Source: Ferribacterium limneticum
GTDB taxonomy: Bacteria; Pseudomonadota; Gammaproteobacteria; Burkholderiales; Rhodocyclaceae
DNA: 64,000 nt
Direction of reading: 5' to 3'
NCBI RefSeq assembly: GCF_020510585.1
Contig: NZ_CP075190.1
Coordinates: 3,284,001 to 3,348,000, forward strand
The notes below the pieces were generated by a model. It was given only the letters and a program-made list of their open reading frames with translations. It searched no databases and was not told the origin of the DNA. How positions within the stretch are numbered: position 1 is the stretch's first letter; each line of letters begins with the position of its first letter. Positions 10,101 to 17,337 of this stretch are shown piece by piece. A program made the translations under genes and the position numbers.

Positions 10101-13100
10101 GTCCGGCGTAGTCGACGGCGGCGCTTTGGCTCAGGTCGCCCGTCCGGGTGACCGTGAAGGTGACGGTGCCGGCGGCTTCGTCGATGGTCAGGTCGTTGAT
10201 CGAGAAGCCCGGACGGTCGTCGTTGGCGGTGCCGCCACCGGGCAGGCTGCGGCCGTCATCAACGATGGTGCCGGTGGCGCTGCTGGTGCCGAGGACGGCG
10301 TTCACCGGGTTGCTGATCGAGACGCTGAAGTCTTCCGAGATTTCGTATTGCGTGTCGTTGGCGATGGCAATGGTGATGGTCTTCACCGTCTCGCCGGCGG
10401 CAAAGCTCAGCGTGCCGCTTTGCCCGGTGTAGTCGGCTCCGGCCGTGGCGCTGCCGTTGGCGGTGGCGAAGTCGACAGTGACCGGCTGTTCGGTGACCCC
10501 CGTCTTGGTCACCGTGAAGGTGACCGTACCGGCGGCTTCGTCGATGATGACGTCGCTGCCGATGCTCAGGCTCGGACGGTCGTCGTTGGCCGGGCCGCCC
10601 GGCAGGGTACGACCGTCATCGACGATGGTGGCAACTTGCGTGTTGTCACCAAGGGTGGCGTTGCTCGGGGCACTGAGCTGGAGGCTGAAGTCCTGGGCGC
10701 CTTCGAAGATGGCGTCGTTGGTGATGGCGACGGTGACGGTCTTGACCGTTTCGCCGGCGGCAAAGTTGAGCGTGCCGCTGCTCGCAGCGTAGTCTTCTCC
10801 GGCGACGGCGCTGCCGTCGACAGTATTGAAGTTGACGCTGGAGGCGAGATCGGTGGCGCCGCTCTTGGTCACCGTGAAGGTGATGGTGCCGGCCGCTTCG
10901 TCTACCACGAAGTCCGAGCCCATGTTGAAGACCGGACGGTCGTCGTTGGCCGGAACGCCCGGCGGCAGGGTACGACCATCATCAACAATGGTGCCAACAC
11001 CCTGGCCGTCAACAATGACGGCACCAACCGGGTTGGCGAGGTTGAGGTTGAATTGTTCGGCCCCTTCGAAGGTGCCGTCGTTGGCGATGGCGACGGTGAT
11101 GGTCTGGCTGGCGATGCCGGCGGCAAAGCTCAGGGTGCCGGCGGCAACGCCGTAGTCGGCGCCGGTCGCCGTGTTGTCTTGTCCGGCGTAGTCGACGGCG
11201 GCGCTTTGGCTCAGGTCGCCCGTCCGGGTGACCGTGAAGGTGACGGTGCCGGCGGCTTCGTCGATGGTCAGGTCGTTGATCGAGAAGCCCGGACGGTCGT
11301 CGTTGGCGGTGCCGCCACCGGGCAGGCTGCGGCCGTCATCAACGATGGTGCCGGTGGCGCTGCTGGTGCCGAGCACGGCGTTCACCGGGTTGCTGATCGA
11401 GACGCTGAAGTCTTCCGAGATTTCGTATTGCGTGTCGTTGGCGATGGCAATGGTGATGGTCTTCACCGTCTCGCCGGCGGCAAAGCTCAGCGTGCCGCTT
11501 TGCCCGGTGTAGTCGGCTCCGGCCGTGGCGCTGCCGTTGGCGGTGGCGAAGTCGACGCTGACCGGCTGTTCGCTGCCCCCCGTCTTGGTCACCGTGAAGG
11601 TGACGGTGCCGGCCGCTTCGTCGATGATGACGTCGCTGCCGATGCTCAGGCTCGGCCGGTCGTCGTTGGCCGGGCCGCCCGGCAGGGTACGGCCGTCGTC
11701 CACAATGGTGGCGACCTGGGTGTTGTCACCAAGGGTGGCGTTGCTCGGGGCGCTGAGCTGGACACTGAAGTCCTGGGCGCCTTCGAAGATGGCGTCGTTG
11801 GTGATGGCGACGGTGACGGTCTTGACCGTTTCTCCCGCCGCAAAGTTGAGCGTGCCGCTGCTCGCAGCGTAGTCTTCTCCGGCGACGGCGCTGCCGTCGA
11901 TAGTATTGAAGTTGACGCTGGACGCCAGATCGGTGGCACCGCTCTTGGTCACCGTGAAGGTGATGGTGCCGGCCGCTTCGTCTACCACGAAGTCCGAGCC
12001 CATGTTGAAGACCGGACGGTCGTCGTTGGCCGGGCCACCCGGCAGGGTACGGCCATCATCAACAATGGTGCCAACACCCTGGCCGTCAACAATGACGGCA
12101 CCGACCGGGTTGGCGAGGTTGAGGTTGAATTGTTCGGCGCCTTCGAAGGTGCCGTCGTTGGCGATGGCGACGGTGATGGTCTGGCTGGCGATGCCGGCGG
12201 CAAAGCTCAGGGTGCCGGCGGCAACGCTGTAGTCGGCGCCGGTCGCCGTGTTGTCTTGTCCGGCGTAGTCGACGGCGGCGCTTTGGCTCAGGTCGCCCGT
12301 CCGGGTGACCGTGAAGGTGACGGTGCCGGCGGCTTCGTCGATGGTCAGGTCGTTGATCGAGAAGCCCGGACGGTCGTCGTTGGCGGTGCCGCCACCGGGC
12401 AGGCTGCGGCCGTCATCAACGATGGTGCCGGTGGCGCTGCTGGTGCCGAGGACGGCGTTCACCGGGTTGCTGATCGAGACGCTGAAGTCTTCCGAGATTT
12501 CGTATTGCGTGTCGTTGGCGATGGCAATGGTGATGGTCTTCACCGTCTCGCCGGCGGCAAAGCTCAGCGTGCCGCTTTGCCCGGTGTAGTCGGCTCCGGC
12601 CGTGGCGCTGCCGTTGGCGGTGGCGAAGTCGACAGTGACCGGCTGTTCGGTGACCCCCGTCTTGGTCACCGTGAAGGTGACCGTACCGGCGGCTTCGTCG
12701 ATGATGACGTCGCTGCCGATGCTCAGGCTCGGACGGTCGTCGTTGGCCGGGCCGCCCGGCAGGGTACGACCGTCATCGACGATGGTGGCAACTTGCGTGT
12801 TGTCACCAAGGGTGGCGTTGCTCGGGGCACTGAGCTGGAGGCTGAAGTCCTGGGCGCCTTCGAAGATGGCGTCGTTGGTGATGGCGACGGTGACGGTCTT
12901 GACCGTTTCGCCGGCGGCAAAGTTGAGCGTGCCGCTGCTCGCAGCGTAGTCTTCTCCGGCGACGGCGCTGCCGTCGACAGTATTGAAGTTGACGCTGGAG
13001 GCGAGATCGGTGGCGCCGCTCTTGGTCACCGTGAAGGTGATGGTGCCGGCCGCTTCGTCTACCACGAAGTCCGAGCCCATGTTGAAGACCGGACGGTCGT

Positions 13101-15048
13101 CGTTGGCCGGAACGCCCGGCGGCAGGGTACGACCATCATCAACAATGGTGCCAACACCCTGGCCGTCAACAATGACGGCACCAACCGGGTTGGCGAGGTT
13201 GAGGTTGAATTGTTCGGCCCCTTCGAAGGTGCCGTCGTTGGCGATGGCGACGGTGATGGTCTGGCTGGCGATGCCCGCCGCAAAGTTGAGCGTGCCGGCG
13301 GCAACGCCGTAGTCGGCGCCGGTCGCCGTGTTGTCTTGTCCGGCGTAGTCGACGGCGGCGCTTTGGCTCAGGTCGCCCGTCCGGGTGACCGTGAAGGTGA
13401 CGGTGCCGGCGGCTTCGTCGATGGTCAGGTCGTTGATCGAGAAGCCCGGACGGTCGTCGTTGGCGGTGCCGCCACCGGGCAGGCTGCGGCCGTCATCAAC
13501 GATGGTGCCGGTGGCGCTGCTGGTGCCGAGGACGGCGTTCACCGGGTTGCTGATCGAGACGCTGAAGTCTTCCGAGATTTCGTATTGCGTGTCGTTGGCG
13601 ATGGCAATGGTGATGGTCTTCACCGTCTCGCCGGCGGCAAAGCTCAGCGTGCCGCTTTGCCCGGTGTAGTCGGCTCCGGCCGTGGCGCTGCCGTTGGCGG
13701 TGGCGAAGTCGACAGTGACCGGCTGTTCGGTGACCCCCGTCTTGGTCACCGTGAAGGTGACCGTACCGGCGGCTTCGTCGATGATGACGTCGCTGCCGAT
13801 GCTCAGGCTCGGACGGTCGTCGTTGGCCGGGCCGCCCGGCAGGGTACGACCGTCATCGACGATGGTGGCAACTTGCGTGTTGTCACCAAGGGTGGCGTTG
13901 CTCGGGGCACTGAGCTGGAGGCTGAAGTCCTGGGCGCCTTCGAAGATGGCGTCGTTGGTGATGGCGACGGTGACGGTCTTGACCGTTTCGCCGGCGGCAA
14001 AGTTGAGCGTGCCGCTGCTCGCAGCGTAGTCTTCTCCGGCGACGGCGCTGCCGTCGACAGTATTGAAGTTGACGCTGGAGGCGAGATCGGTGGCGCCGCT
14101 CTTGGTCACCGTGAAGGTGATGGTGCCGGCCGCTTCGTCTACCACGAAGTCCGAGCCCATGTTGAAGACCGGACGGTCGTCGTTGTCGGTGATGATGCCG
14201 GTGCCTACAACGCCGCCGACGGTCAGGGTGAAGTTTTCCGAAGTTTCGTGAACCCCGTCATTGCTGGTCGGAACGGTGACCGTGAAGCTGGTGACGCCAG
14301 CCGGGACGCTGACTTGTCCGGTGCTGCTGTCGTAGGTGACGCCATTGCTGAACCCCAGAGCGTTGGTAAAATCACCACCCAGCGTGGCGCTGCCGGAGGC
14401 CAAGGACAGGTCGTAGCTGGTGGCCGTGCTCGATGCGTTGGAGATAGTGACGGTGAACACTGCTTCGTTACCTTCCGGCACGGTGACGCTGTTGACGCCC
14501 GGGTCGAGCGGGTCATCCACGGAGAGGATGGTGCTAACAACCGGAGCGATACTCTGCGTTCCCGGAGCCCCTTCGATGGTCTCCAACGGCCGACCACGCT
14601 CGGTTCCAAACTGATATGCCAGCGGATCAACGGTTTCAACGATCCGGAGGAATTCGACAAAGGTGTGGCCTTCGTTACCGCCCTGACCAGCCAGACCAGC
14701 GGCCGGCGCTTCTTCGTCCAGCAGCGCATCGAGATCGCTGCCTGCTTGAATGGCCGAGGCAATCTTCTTGAAGCCCTCCTGATTATTGACAATGGCGCTA
14801 TCGGCAGCGTCCGGCTTGATCGTTGCGGCTACTTCCGCGTCAATCCTTGCCGTTTCGCCCGGACGCACATCGATCTCGCGGCCATCGGCCAGCGTCAGGA
14901 CCACCTTGGCGCCATCTGCAGCGACCACGCTCTCGCCTTCGCGTATCGAATCTCCAAGCTTCAGGCGGCGGGTATTTCCTGCGCTATCCCGCGCAAATGC
15001 TTGACCAGAGAGAACGGATACTTGGGCGATAACTTGGGCTTGAGCCAT
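4162..15048 (-). CDS. Giant LapA-like type I secreted adhesin with retention module, Calx-beta repeats, VWA, PA14 and RTX domains
   Basis: A 3628-residue cell-surface adhesin. Residues 1-140 form an N-terminal retention module with a PAAG motif at 115-118, matching the di-alanine site cut by the LapG protease in LapA. Residues 286-2085 are Calx-beta domains in five three-domain units of about 360 residues. Residues 2086-2690 are alternating SEGGY-type and Calx-beta domains, and 2700-2830 a VCBS-like domain. A VWA domain (about 2853-3050) carries an intact MIDAS DVSGSMSDD; a PA14-like carbohydrate-binding domain lies at about 3186-3420. GGxGxD RTX repeats (3470-3520) and a C-terminal T1SS signal end the protein. 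The ATG at 15048 has TGGAG seven bases upstream. Its likely transporter genes lie just upstream on the same strand. The role, surface adhesion and biofilm formation, is inferred from architecture. Confidence 0.92.
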   Translation of the reverse strand: MAQAQVIAQVSVLSGQAFARDSAGNTRRLKLGDSIREGESVVAADGAKVVLTLADGREIDVRPGETARIDAEVAATIKPDAADSAIVNNQEGFKKIASAIQAGSDLDALLDEEAPAAGLAGQGGNEGHTFVEFLRIVETVDPLAYQFGTERGRPLETIEGAPGTQSIAPVVSTILSVDDPLDPGVNSVTVPEGNEAVFTVTISNASSTATSYDLSLASGSATLGGDFTNALGFSNGVTYDSSTGQVSVPAGVTSFTVTVPTSNDGVHETSENFTLTVGGVVGTGIITDNDDRPVFNMGSDFVVDEAAGTITFTVTKSGATDLASSVNFNTVDGSAVAGEDYAASSGTLNFAAGETVKTVTVAITNDAIFEGAQDFSLQLSAPSNATLGDNTQVATIVDDGRTLPGGPANDDRPSLSIGSDVIIDEAAGTVTFTVTKTGVTEQPVTVDFATANGSATAGADYTGQSGTLSFAAGETVKTITIAIANDTQYEISEDFSVSISNPVNAVLGTSSATGTIVDDGRSLPGGGTANDDRPGFSINDLTIDEAAGTVTFTVTRTGDLSQSAAVDYAGQDNTATGADYGVAAGTLNFAAGIASQTITVAIANDGTFEGAEQFNLNLANPVGAVIVDGQGVGTIVDDGRTLPPGVPANDDRPVFNMGSDFVVDEAAGTITFTVTKSGATDLASSVNFNTVDGSAVAGEDYAASSGTLNFAAGETVKTVTVAITNDAIFEGAQDFSLQLSAPSNATLGDNTQVATIVDDGRTLPGGPANDDRPSLSIGSDVIIDEAAGTVTFTVTKTGVTEQPVTVDFATANGSATAGADYTGQSGTLSFAAGETVKTITIAIANDTQYEISEDFSVSISNPVNAVLGTSSATGTIVDDGRSLPGGGTANDDRPGFSINDLTIDEAAGTVTFTVTRTGDLSQSAAVDYAGQDNTATGADYSVAAGTLSFAAGIASQTITVAIANDGTFEGAEQFNLNLANPVGAVIVDGQGVGTIVDDGRTLPGGPANDDRPVFNMGSDFVVDEAAGTITFTVTKSGATDLASSVNFNTIDGSAVAGEDYAASSGTLNFAAGETVKTVTVAITNDAIFEGAQDFSVQLSAPSNATLGDNTQVATIVDDGRTLPGGPANDDRPSLSIGSDVIIDEAAGTVTFTVTKTGGSEQPVSVDFATANGSATAGADYTGQSGTLSFAAGETVKTITIAIANDTQYEISEDFSVSISNPVNAVLGTSSATGTIVDDGRSLPGGGTANDDRPGFSINDLTIDEAAGTVTFTVTRTGDLSQSAAVDYAGQDNTATGADYGVAAGTLSFAAGIASQTITVAIANDGTFEGAEQFNLNLANPVGAVIVDGQGVGTIVDDGRTLPPGVPANDDRPVFNMGSDFVVDEAAGTITFTVTKSGATDLASSVNFNTVDGSAVAGEDYAASSGTLNFAAGETVKTVTVAITNDAIFEGAQDFSLQLSAPSNATLGDNTQVATIVDDGRTLPGGPANDDRPSLSIGSDVIIDEAAGTVTFTVTKTGVTEQPVTVDFATANGSATAGADYTGQSGTLSFAAGETVKTITIAIANDTQYEISEDFSVSISNPVNAVLGTSSATGTIVDDGRSLPGGGTANDDRPGFSINDLTIDEAAGTVTFTVTRTGDLSQSAAVDYAGQDNTATGADYSVAAGTLSFAAGIASQTITVAIANDGTFEGAEQFNLNLANPVGAVIVDGQGVGTIVDDGRTLPGGPANDDRPVFNMGSDFVVDEAAGTITFTVTKSGATDLASSVNFNTIDGSAVAGEDYAASSGTLNFAAGETVKTVTVAITNDAIFEGAQDFSVQLSAPSNATLGDNTQVATIVDDGRTLPGGPANDDRPSLSIGSDVIIDEAAGTVTFTVTKTGGSEQPVSVDFATANGSATAGADYTGQSGTLSFAAGETVKTITIAIANDTQYEISEDFSVSISNPVNAVLGTSSATGTIVDDGRSLPGGGTANDDRPGFSINDLTIDEAAGTVTFTVTRTGDLTQSAAVDYAGQDNTATGADYSVAAGTLSFAAGIASQTITVAIANDGTFEGAEQFNLNLANPVGAVIVDGQGVGTIVDDGRTLPGVPANDDRPTLSIDSPTVSEGGYATFTATLSNASTTAVTFTPSLTGGTATLGTDTSAASTLQYYNGTAWVLATGGVSIPAGSTSVQLRLQTTDDLLDEPAENFSLTGTVTSGNTANASATGTASITDNDPTPSFSINDITVNEAAGTATFTVSLSAASGQATSVNWGLSNGTALSGSDYTMGSGTLNFAAGITSQTITVSILNDTPRVYEGSETFNVNLSSSVNATIADNLGVGTIMDNGTGGGGSDDDRPTLSIDSPTVTEGGYATFTATLSNASTTAVTFTPSLTGGTATLGTDTSAASTLEYYNGTAWVSATGGVSIPAGSTSVQLRLQTTDDLLDEPAENFSLTGTVTSGNTANASATGTASITDNDPTPSFSINDITVNEAAGTATFTVTLSAASGQATSVNWGLSNGTALAGSDYTNNSGTLNFAPGVTTQTITVAILNDSPRVYEGSETFNVNLSSAVNATIADNLGVGTIMDNGTGGGGSDDDRPTLSIDSPTVTEGGYATFTATLSNASTTAVTFTPSLTGGTATLGTDTSAASTLQYYNGTAWVSATGGVSIPAGSTSVQLRLQTTDDLLDEPAENFSLTGTVTSGNTANASATGTASITDNDTTPTVGTAGAVLSEEGLTGGIADTTGNTDTTDVRTITGTIPVADADGNALTVTLTAPLTALTSNGQPVTWSGSGTQTLIGSAGGNEVIRVSVDNAGNYTATLSKAVDHPLNSQEDVLSFNVGVTASDSAQSGTGTLTISIEDDMPTAIPGTQTVVLPSQDTNIMLILDVSGSMSDDADGVAGGPTRLDVMKSSVNMMLDQYDNLGDIKVRIVTFSSNAAERDAVWVDVTRAKQIVNGLTANGSTNYDAALVTAQGAFTDSGKIVGAKNVSYFLTDGQPTAASDWDGSGPLTSQNGIQSGEETLWVNFLTANQINSMAYGMGTGATQVNMNPVAYDGINQVNTNAIVVANPAVDLPPILRDSIVMPTVGELVNGSLGAGSGIGADGGVLAAFVLNGTTYSSGGAVSGTNRGTYDAATNSWTVTSTAGGKFAVDMDNSQYTYTPPASTATQYSESIAYTLRDNDGDSASSVLTIDVMPPQVVTLTSTNASITGLNMGLSGEYFGYNEYRDGTASDPAYEGSTTVRLHSDDGTADAGSANNVDRLADVEAIIEGRNNNTNLINNAILSDPTKADATFSVNKVEFGLPAGSNTPLFSNDLGQNGKVTSGAIGATAGGNTNNLYTFLKVSSGNVDGLAATSGLGDTTDAVIRMVGYIYIPAGGVYDMRVTADDGYRVLINGQNLGQADFIQSTATQVYSGVTLSEGLQPIEILYWDQAGHASLRVEFKASGAADSTYKIIGNDEYALFSPSDVPALGANEDIVESTTNGVWQIREGETYNGTNIPEKIVGSDGKDTIHAGGGNDIVQGGSGSDLISGGAGDDVLSGGLGSDTFAWTLADQGSVGLPAKDIIADFNVASKAAGGDVLDLRDLLPTATTGAALDGYLNFSTSGSDTVIDVKPDGANVTQQIVLAGVDLGATGANDVTIINDLLTKGKLITD
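8790..14186 (-). repeat. Tandem higher-order repeat array of the adhesin (five ~1.08 kb units)
   Basis: Each unit encodes three different Calx-beta domains, beginning DRPVFNMGSD, DRPSLSIGSD and DRPGFSINDL. The first domain recurs at about 14158, 13078, 12001, 10921 and 9844, a period of 1077-1080 bases. A larger period of 2157 bases is also present: roughly 9070-11105 is nearly identical to 11227-13262, including silent variants, which points to recent duplication of a two-unit block. Confidence 0.9.
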
Positions 15049-15213
15049 GGTGATACTCCAGACACTATTAGCAATACCAAAAGTGTAAAGGCATCAAGGT
15101 CGGCAAGCTATTGAACCAAAGTACAGTATGGCCACTAAATGTGAGCTATTTCACGCCTGCAGGTCATTTCCGGGGCTTTCAGAGAGACTTTCCCGGGAAA
15201 TTTTCGCTTCTTG

Positions 15214-15257
15214 TAAATTTCAAATTTGGCAAATATTTCCGGTTGACCGTGAAAATC
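15214..15257 (+). repeat. Family 1 dispersed repeat, copy 3
   Basis: Copy in the 259-base gap between the adhesin start and the LuxR-type gene, reading ATTTCCGGTTGACCGTGAAAA after ATTTCAAATTT. The adhesin promoter should also lie in this gap; I could not assign a -10/-35 with confidence. Confidence 0.8.
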
Positions 15258-15307
15258 GAAGCATCAGGCTACCAAGGCGGAGCGCCAACGCACTGAAGCT
15301 TGGCCCC

Positions 15308-15925
15308 CTAAAGCTTGACGCCGTTGATGCGCAAGGAAAGCTGGAGACGGTCGCGCACGCCAAGTTTCTCGAAAATCGCCGACAAATGTGCCTTGACCGT
15401 TCTTTCCGTAATCGCCAGCTGGTCGGCGATTTCCTTGTTGCTGGCGCCGCCGGCAACAAGCTTCGCCGCTTGCAACTCGCGCTCGGAAAGAAGGGCCGAC
15501 CAGGTATCCACCTTTGCCTCGGGACGTGCCTCGAGAGCCCTGGAGGTGCTGCCGACCAGTCGTTGCAGCAAGGATTGACCAATCCACAGCCCGCCATTTT
15601 CGACAACGAGTGCTACCTGACGCAGCACTTCGGGCGCCGCGTAGGAATTGCAGCAGCCGGAGGCACCCAGTGCGCAGGCTTCGGCAATGATGGCATCACC
15701 CGGCTCGTCGGCCAGGACGACGACTATCTGGGTCGGCGAAATGGTCAAGGCGCCCAAAATCGCCGCGAGATCTTCCTGCGGCCGGCAACGGCACCAGAGA
15801 ATACCGGGGCCACCGGGAACAGACTCCTGTGCCTCTTGACGGCGCACCACTCGCGCCTGCGGAAAGGCCTCAAGCCACGATGGCAGCGCCTGTGCATCGC
15901 GGTCAACAAAGCAATGAATCATCAA
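15308..15925 (-). CDS. LuxR-family DNA-binding regulator with degenerate receiver domain
   Basis: A 205-residue protein. The first 120 residues have the length and fold pattern of a response-regulator receiver, but I see no convincing phospho-acceptor aspartate cluster (CFVDRDAQ, then VVVLADEPGD). Residues 140-200 are a clear LuxR/FixJ helix-turn-helix (LSERELQAAKLVAGGASNKE, then TVKAHLSAIFEKLGV). The start overlaps the stop of the membrane-fusion gene by 4 bases, so it is translationally coupled to the secretion genes. The adhesin gene follows 259 bases downstream on the same strand, so this is a plausible regulator of adhesin expression. It may be controlled by partner binding or ligand rather than phosphorylation. 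Confidence 0.82.
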   Translation of the reverse strand: MMIHCFVDRDAQALPSWLEAFPQARVVRRQEAQESVPGGPGILWCRCRPQEDLAAILGALTISPTQIVVVLADEPGDAIIAEACALGASGCCNSYAAPEVLRQVALVVENGGLWIGQSLLQRLVGSTSRALEARPEAKVDTWSALLSERELQAAKLVAGGASNKEIADQLAITERTVKAHLSAIFEKLGVRDRLQLSLRINGVKL

Positions 15926-17337
15926 CGCTCCGTCAACGCGACACTCTTGGCCCGCAGGACCGGCTTGAGCATATAGGCAAGAACACTCTTCTTGCCCGTC
16001 AAAATATCGACCTCGGCAATCATGCCGGGAATAATCGGCAGGTTGGCATCGCCGAAGCCGGGTTTGCTGGTGCGGACCCGCACCGTGTAGAAGGCATTTC
16101 CTTTATCGTCCATCACTGTATCGGCGCCGATATGTTCGAGCGTTCCATCAAGGCCGCCATAGATTGAAAAGTCATAGGCAGTGAATTTGACAATCACCGG
16201 CTGCCCCGGCCGCAGGAAGGCAATATCCCGCGGCAAGACGCGCGCTTCGAGCAACAAGGTGTCTTCGAGAGGGACAATCTCGATCATGTCCTTGCCCGGC
16301 TGGATCACCCCGCCGACGGTATTGACCAGCAGACGCTTGACCGTTCCCTTGACGGGTGAGCGAATAGACGACTGCTTGACCCGGTCAGTCAGGGCAACAC
16401 TTCCTTCAGCCAGGCTGTTCAGCTTGGACATGACTTCGGAAAGCTCCTTGCTGGCATCGTTGCGGAAGGTCAGTTCGACCTCCTCGATCTTGCGTTGTGC
16501 CTCGTTGATCGATGACTGGACCCGGGAAATCTGGGCTGAAGCCATGTCACGCTCGCCGCGATAGCGGGAGACATCGCGTTCCAGACGCAACAACTCGACT
16601 TCGGAGATAGCTCCCGAATTGATCAGCGGACGCGTTACAGCAAGCTCTTTTGAAGTCAGTTCATAACCTTGTGAGGCCTGGGCGCGCTTCGCCTGTGCTT
16701 CGTTCAGTTCCTGCTGGCGCTGACTGAGTTGCTGGCGCGCGATTGAAACCGATGCCGTCAGCTCGCTGTTTCTCGCTTCATAAAACTGACGTTCCTGCTC
16801 GACAATTGAAGGATCGGCCTTCATGACTTCCTGCGGAGGAACGAAGGGCTTGCCCTCTGAAATGGCGCGCAGGCGGGCCGCTCTGGCCACCAACCCGAGA
16901 TATTGAGCCTGATTTTCCTTCACGGAAGAAACGAACCGGGTTTCATCAATTTTGATCAGCAACTGCTCGGGTTGAACAATCTCACCTTCGCGCACCAGTA
17001 TCTCGGACACAAGGCCGCCATCGATGCTTTGCAATACCTGAACCTGCCGGGAAGGGATGACCTTGCCCTCGCCGCGCGTCACTTCGTCGAGTTGAGCGAC
17101 GGCCGACCACAGGACGAAAACCGCAAAAACAATCCCGATCGAACGCAAGAGAACGCGCGCCCGGAGAGGTTCCTGGCGCAGCATCGCCAGATCGGCATCA
17201 GTAGCGAAATCAACGACTTCAATTTCTTCCTTGTTCGGCAGGCGACCGAGGACGCGCTCGACATACGGCGCCCCCCTTCCGGCAACGCTCTCCAGCCACG
17301 CATGGATCACCCCCAGAATCGCTTTCAGGCGCTTCAT
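15922..17337 (-). CDS. lapC: Type I secretion membrane fusion protein, HlyD/LapC family
   Basis: A 471-residue periplasmic adaptor. It has a short cytoplasmic N-terminus, one membrane helix near residues 62-84 (SIGIVFAVFVLWSAVAQLDE), a lipoyl/barrel-sandwich half (about 90-125), a long coiled coil (about 170-320) and the second barrel half (about 325-440). This protein links the inner-membrane ABC transporter to a TolC-like outer-membrane channel. No TolC-type gene is in the window, so that partner must be elsewhere. The gene overlaps its neighbours by 4 bases on both sides, giving an operon ABC transporter-adaptor-LuxR regulator. The symbol is by analogy with the Pseudomonas LapBC system. 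Confidence 0.88.
   Translation of the reverse strand: MKRLKAILGVIHAWLESVAGRGAPYVERVLGRLPNKEEIEVVDFATDADLAMLRQEPLRARVLLRSIGIVFAVFVLWSAVAQLDEVTRGEGKVIPSRQVQVLQSIDGGLVSEILVREGEIVQPEQLLIKIDETRFVSSVKENQAQYLGLVARAARLRAISEGKPFVPPQEVMKADPSIVEQERQFYEARNSELTASVSIARQQLSQRQQELNEAQAKRAQASQGYELTSKELAVTRPLINSGAISEVELLRLERDVSRYRGERDMASAQISRVQSSINEAQRKIEEVELTFRNDASKELSEVMSKLNSLAEGSVALTDRVKQSSIRSPVKGTVKRLLVNTVGGVIQPGKDMIEIVPLEDTLLLEARVLPRDIAFLRPGQPVIVKFTAYDFSIYGGLDGTLEHIGADTVMDDKGNAFYTVRVRTSKPGFGDANLPIIPGMIAEVDILTGKKSVLAYMLKPVLRAKSVALTER

Noticed and set aside
7822..15114. A 2430-codon open frame on the plus strand opposite the adhesin
   Set aside because: It mirrors the adhesin repeats exactly, is rich in Gly/Arg/Asp/Val as expected for the complement of Calx-beta coding, and has no family features. 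The minus-strand frame has signal, domains and a ribosome binding site.
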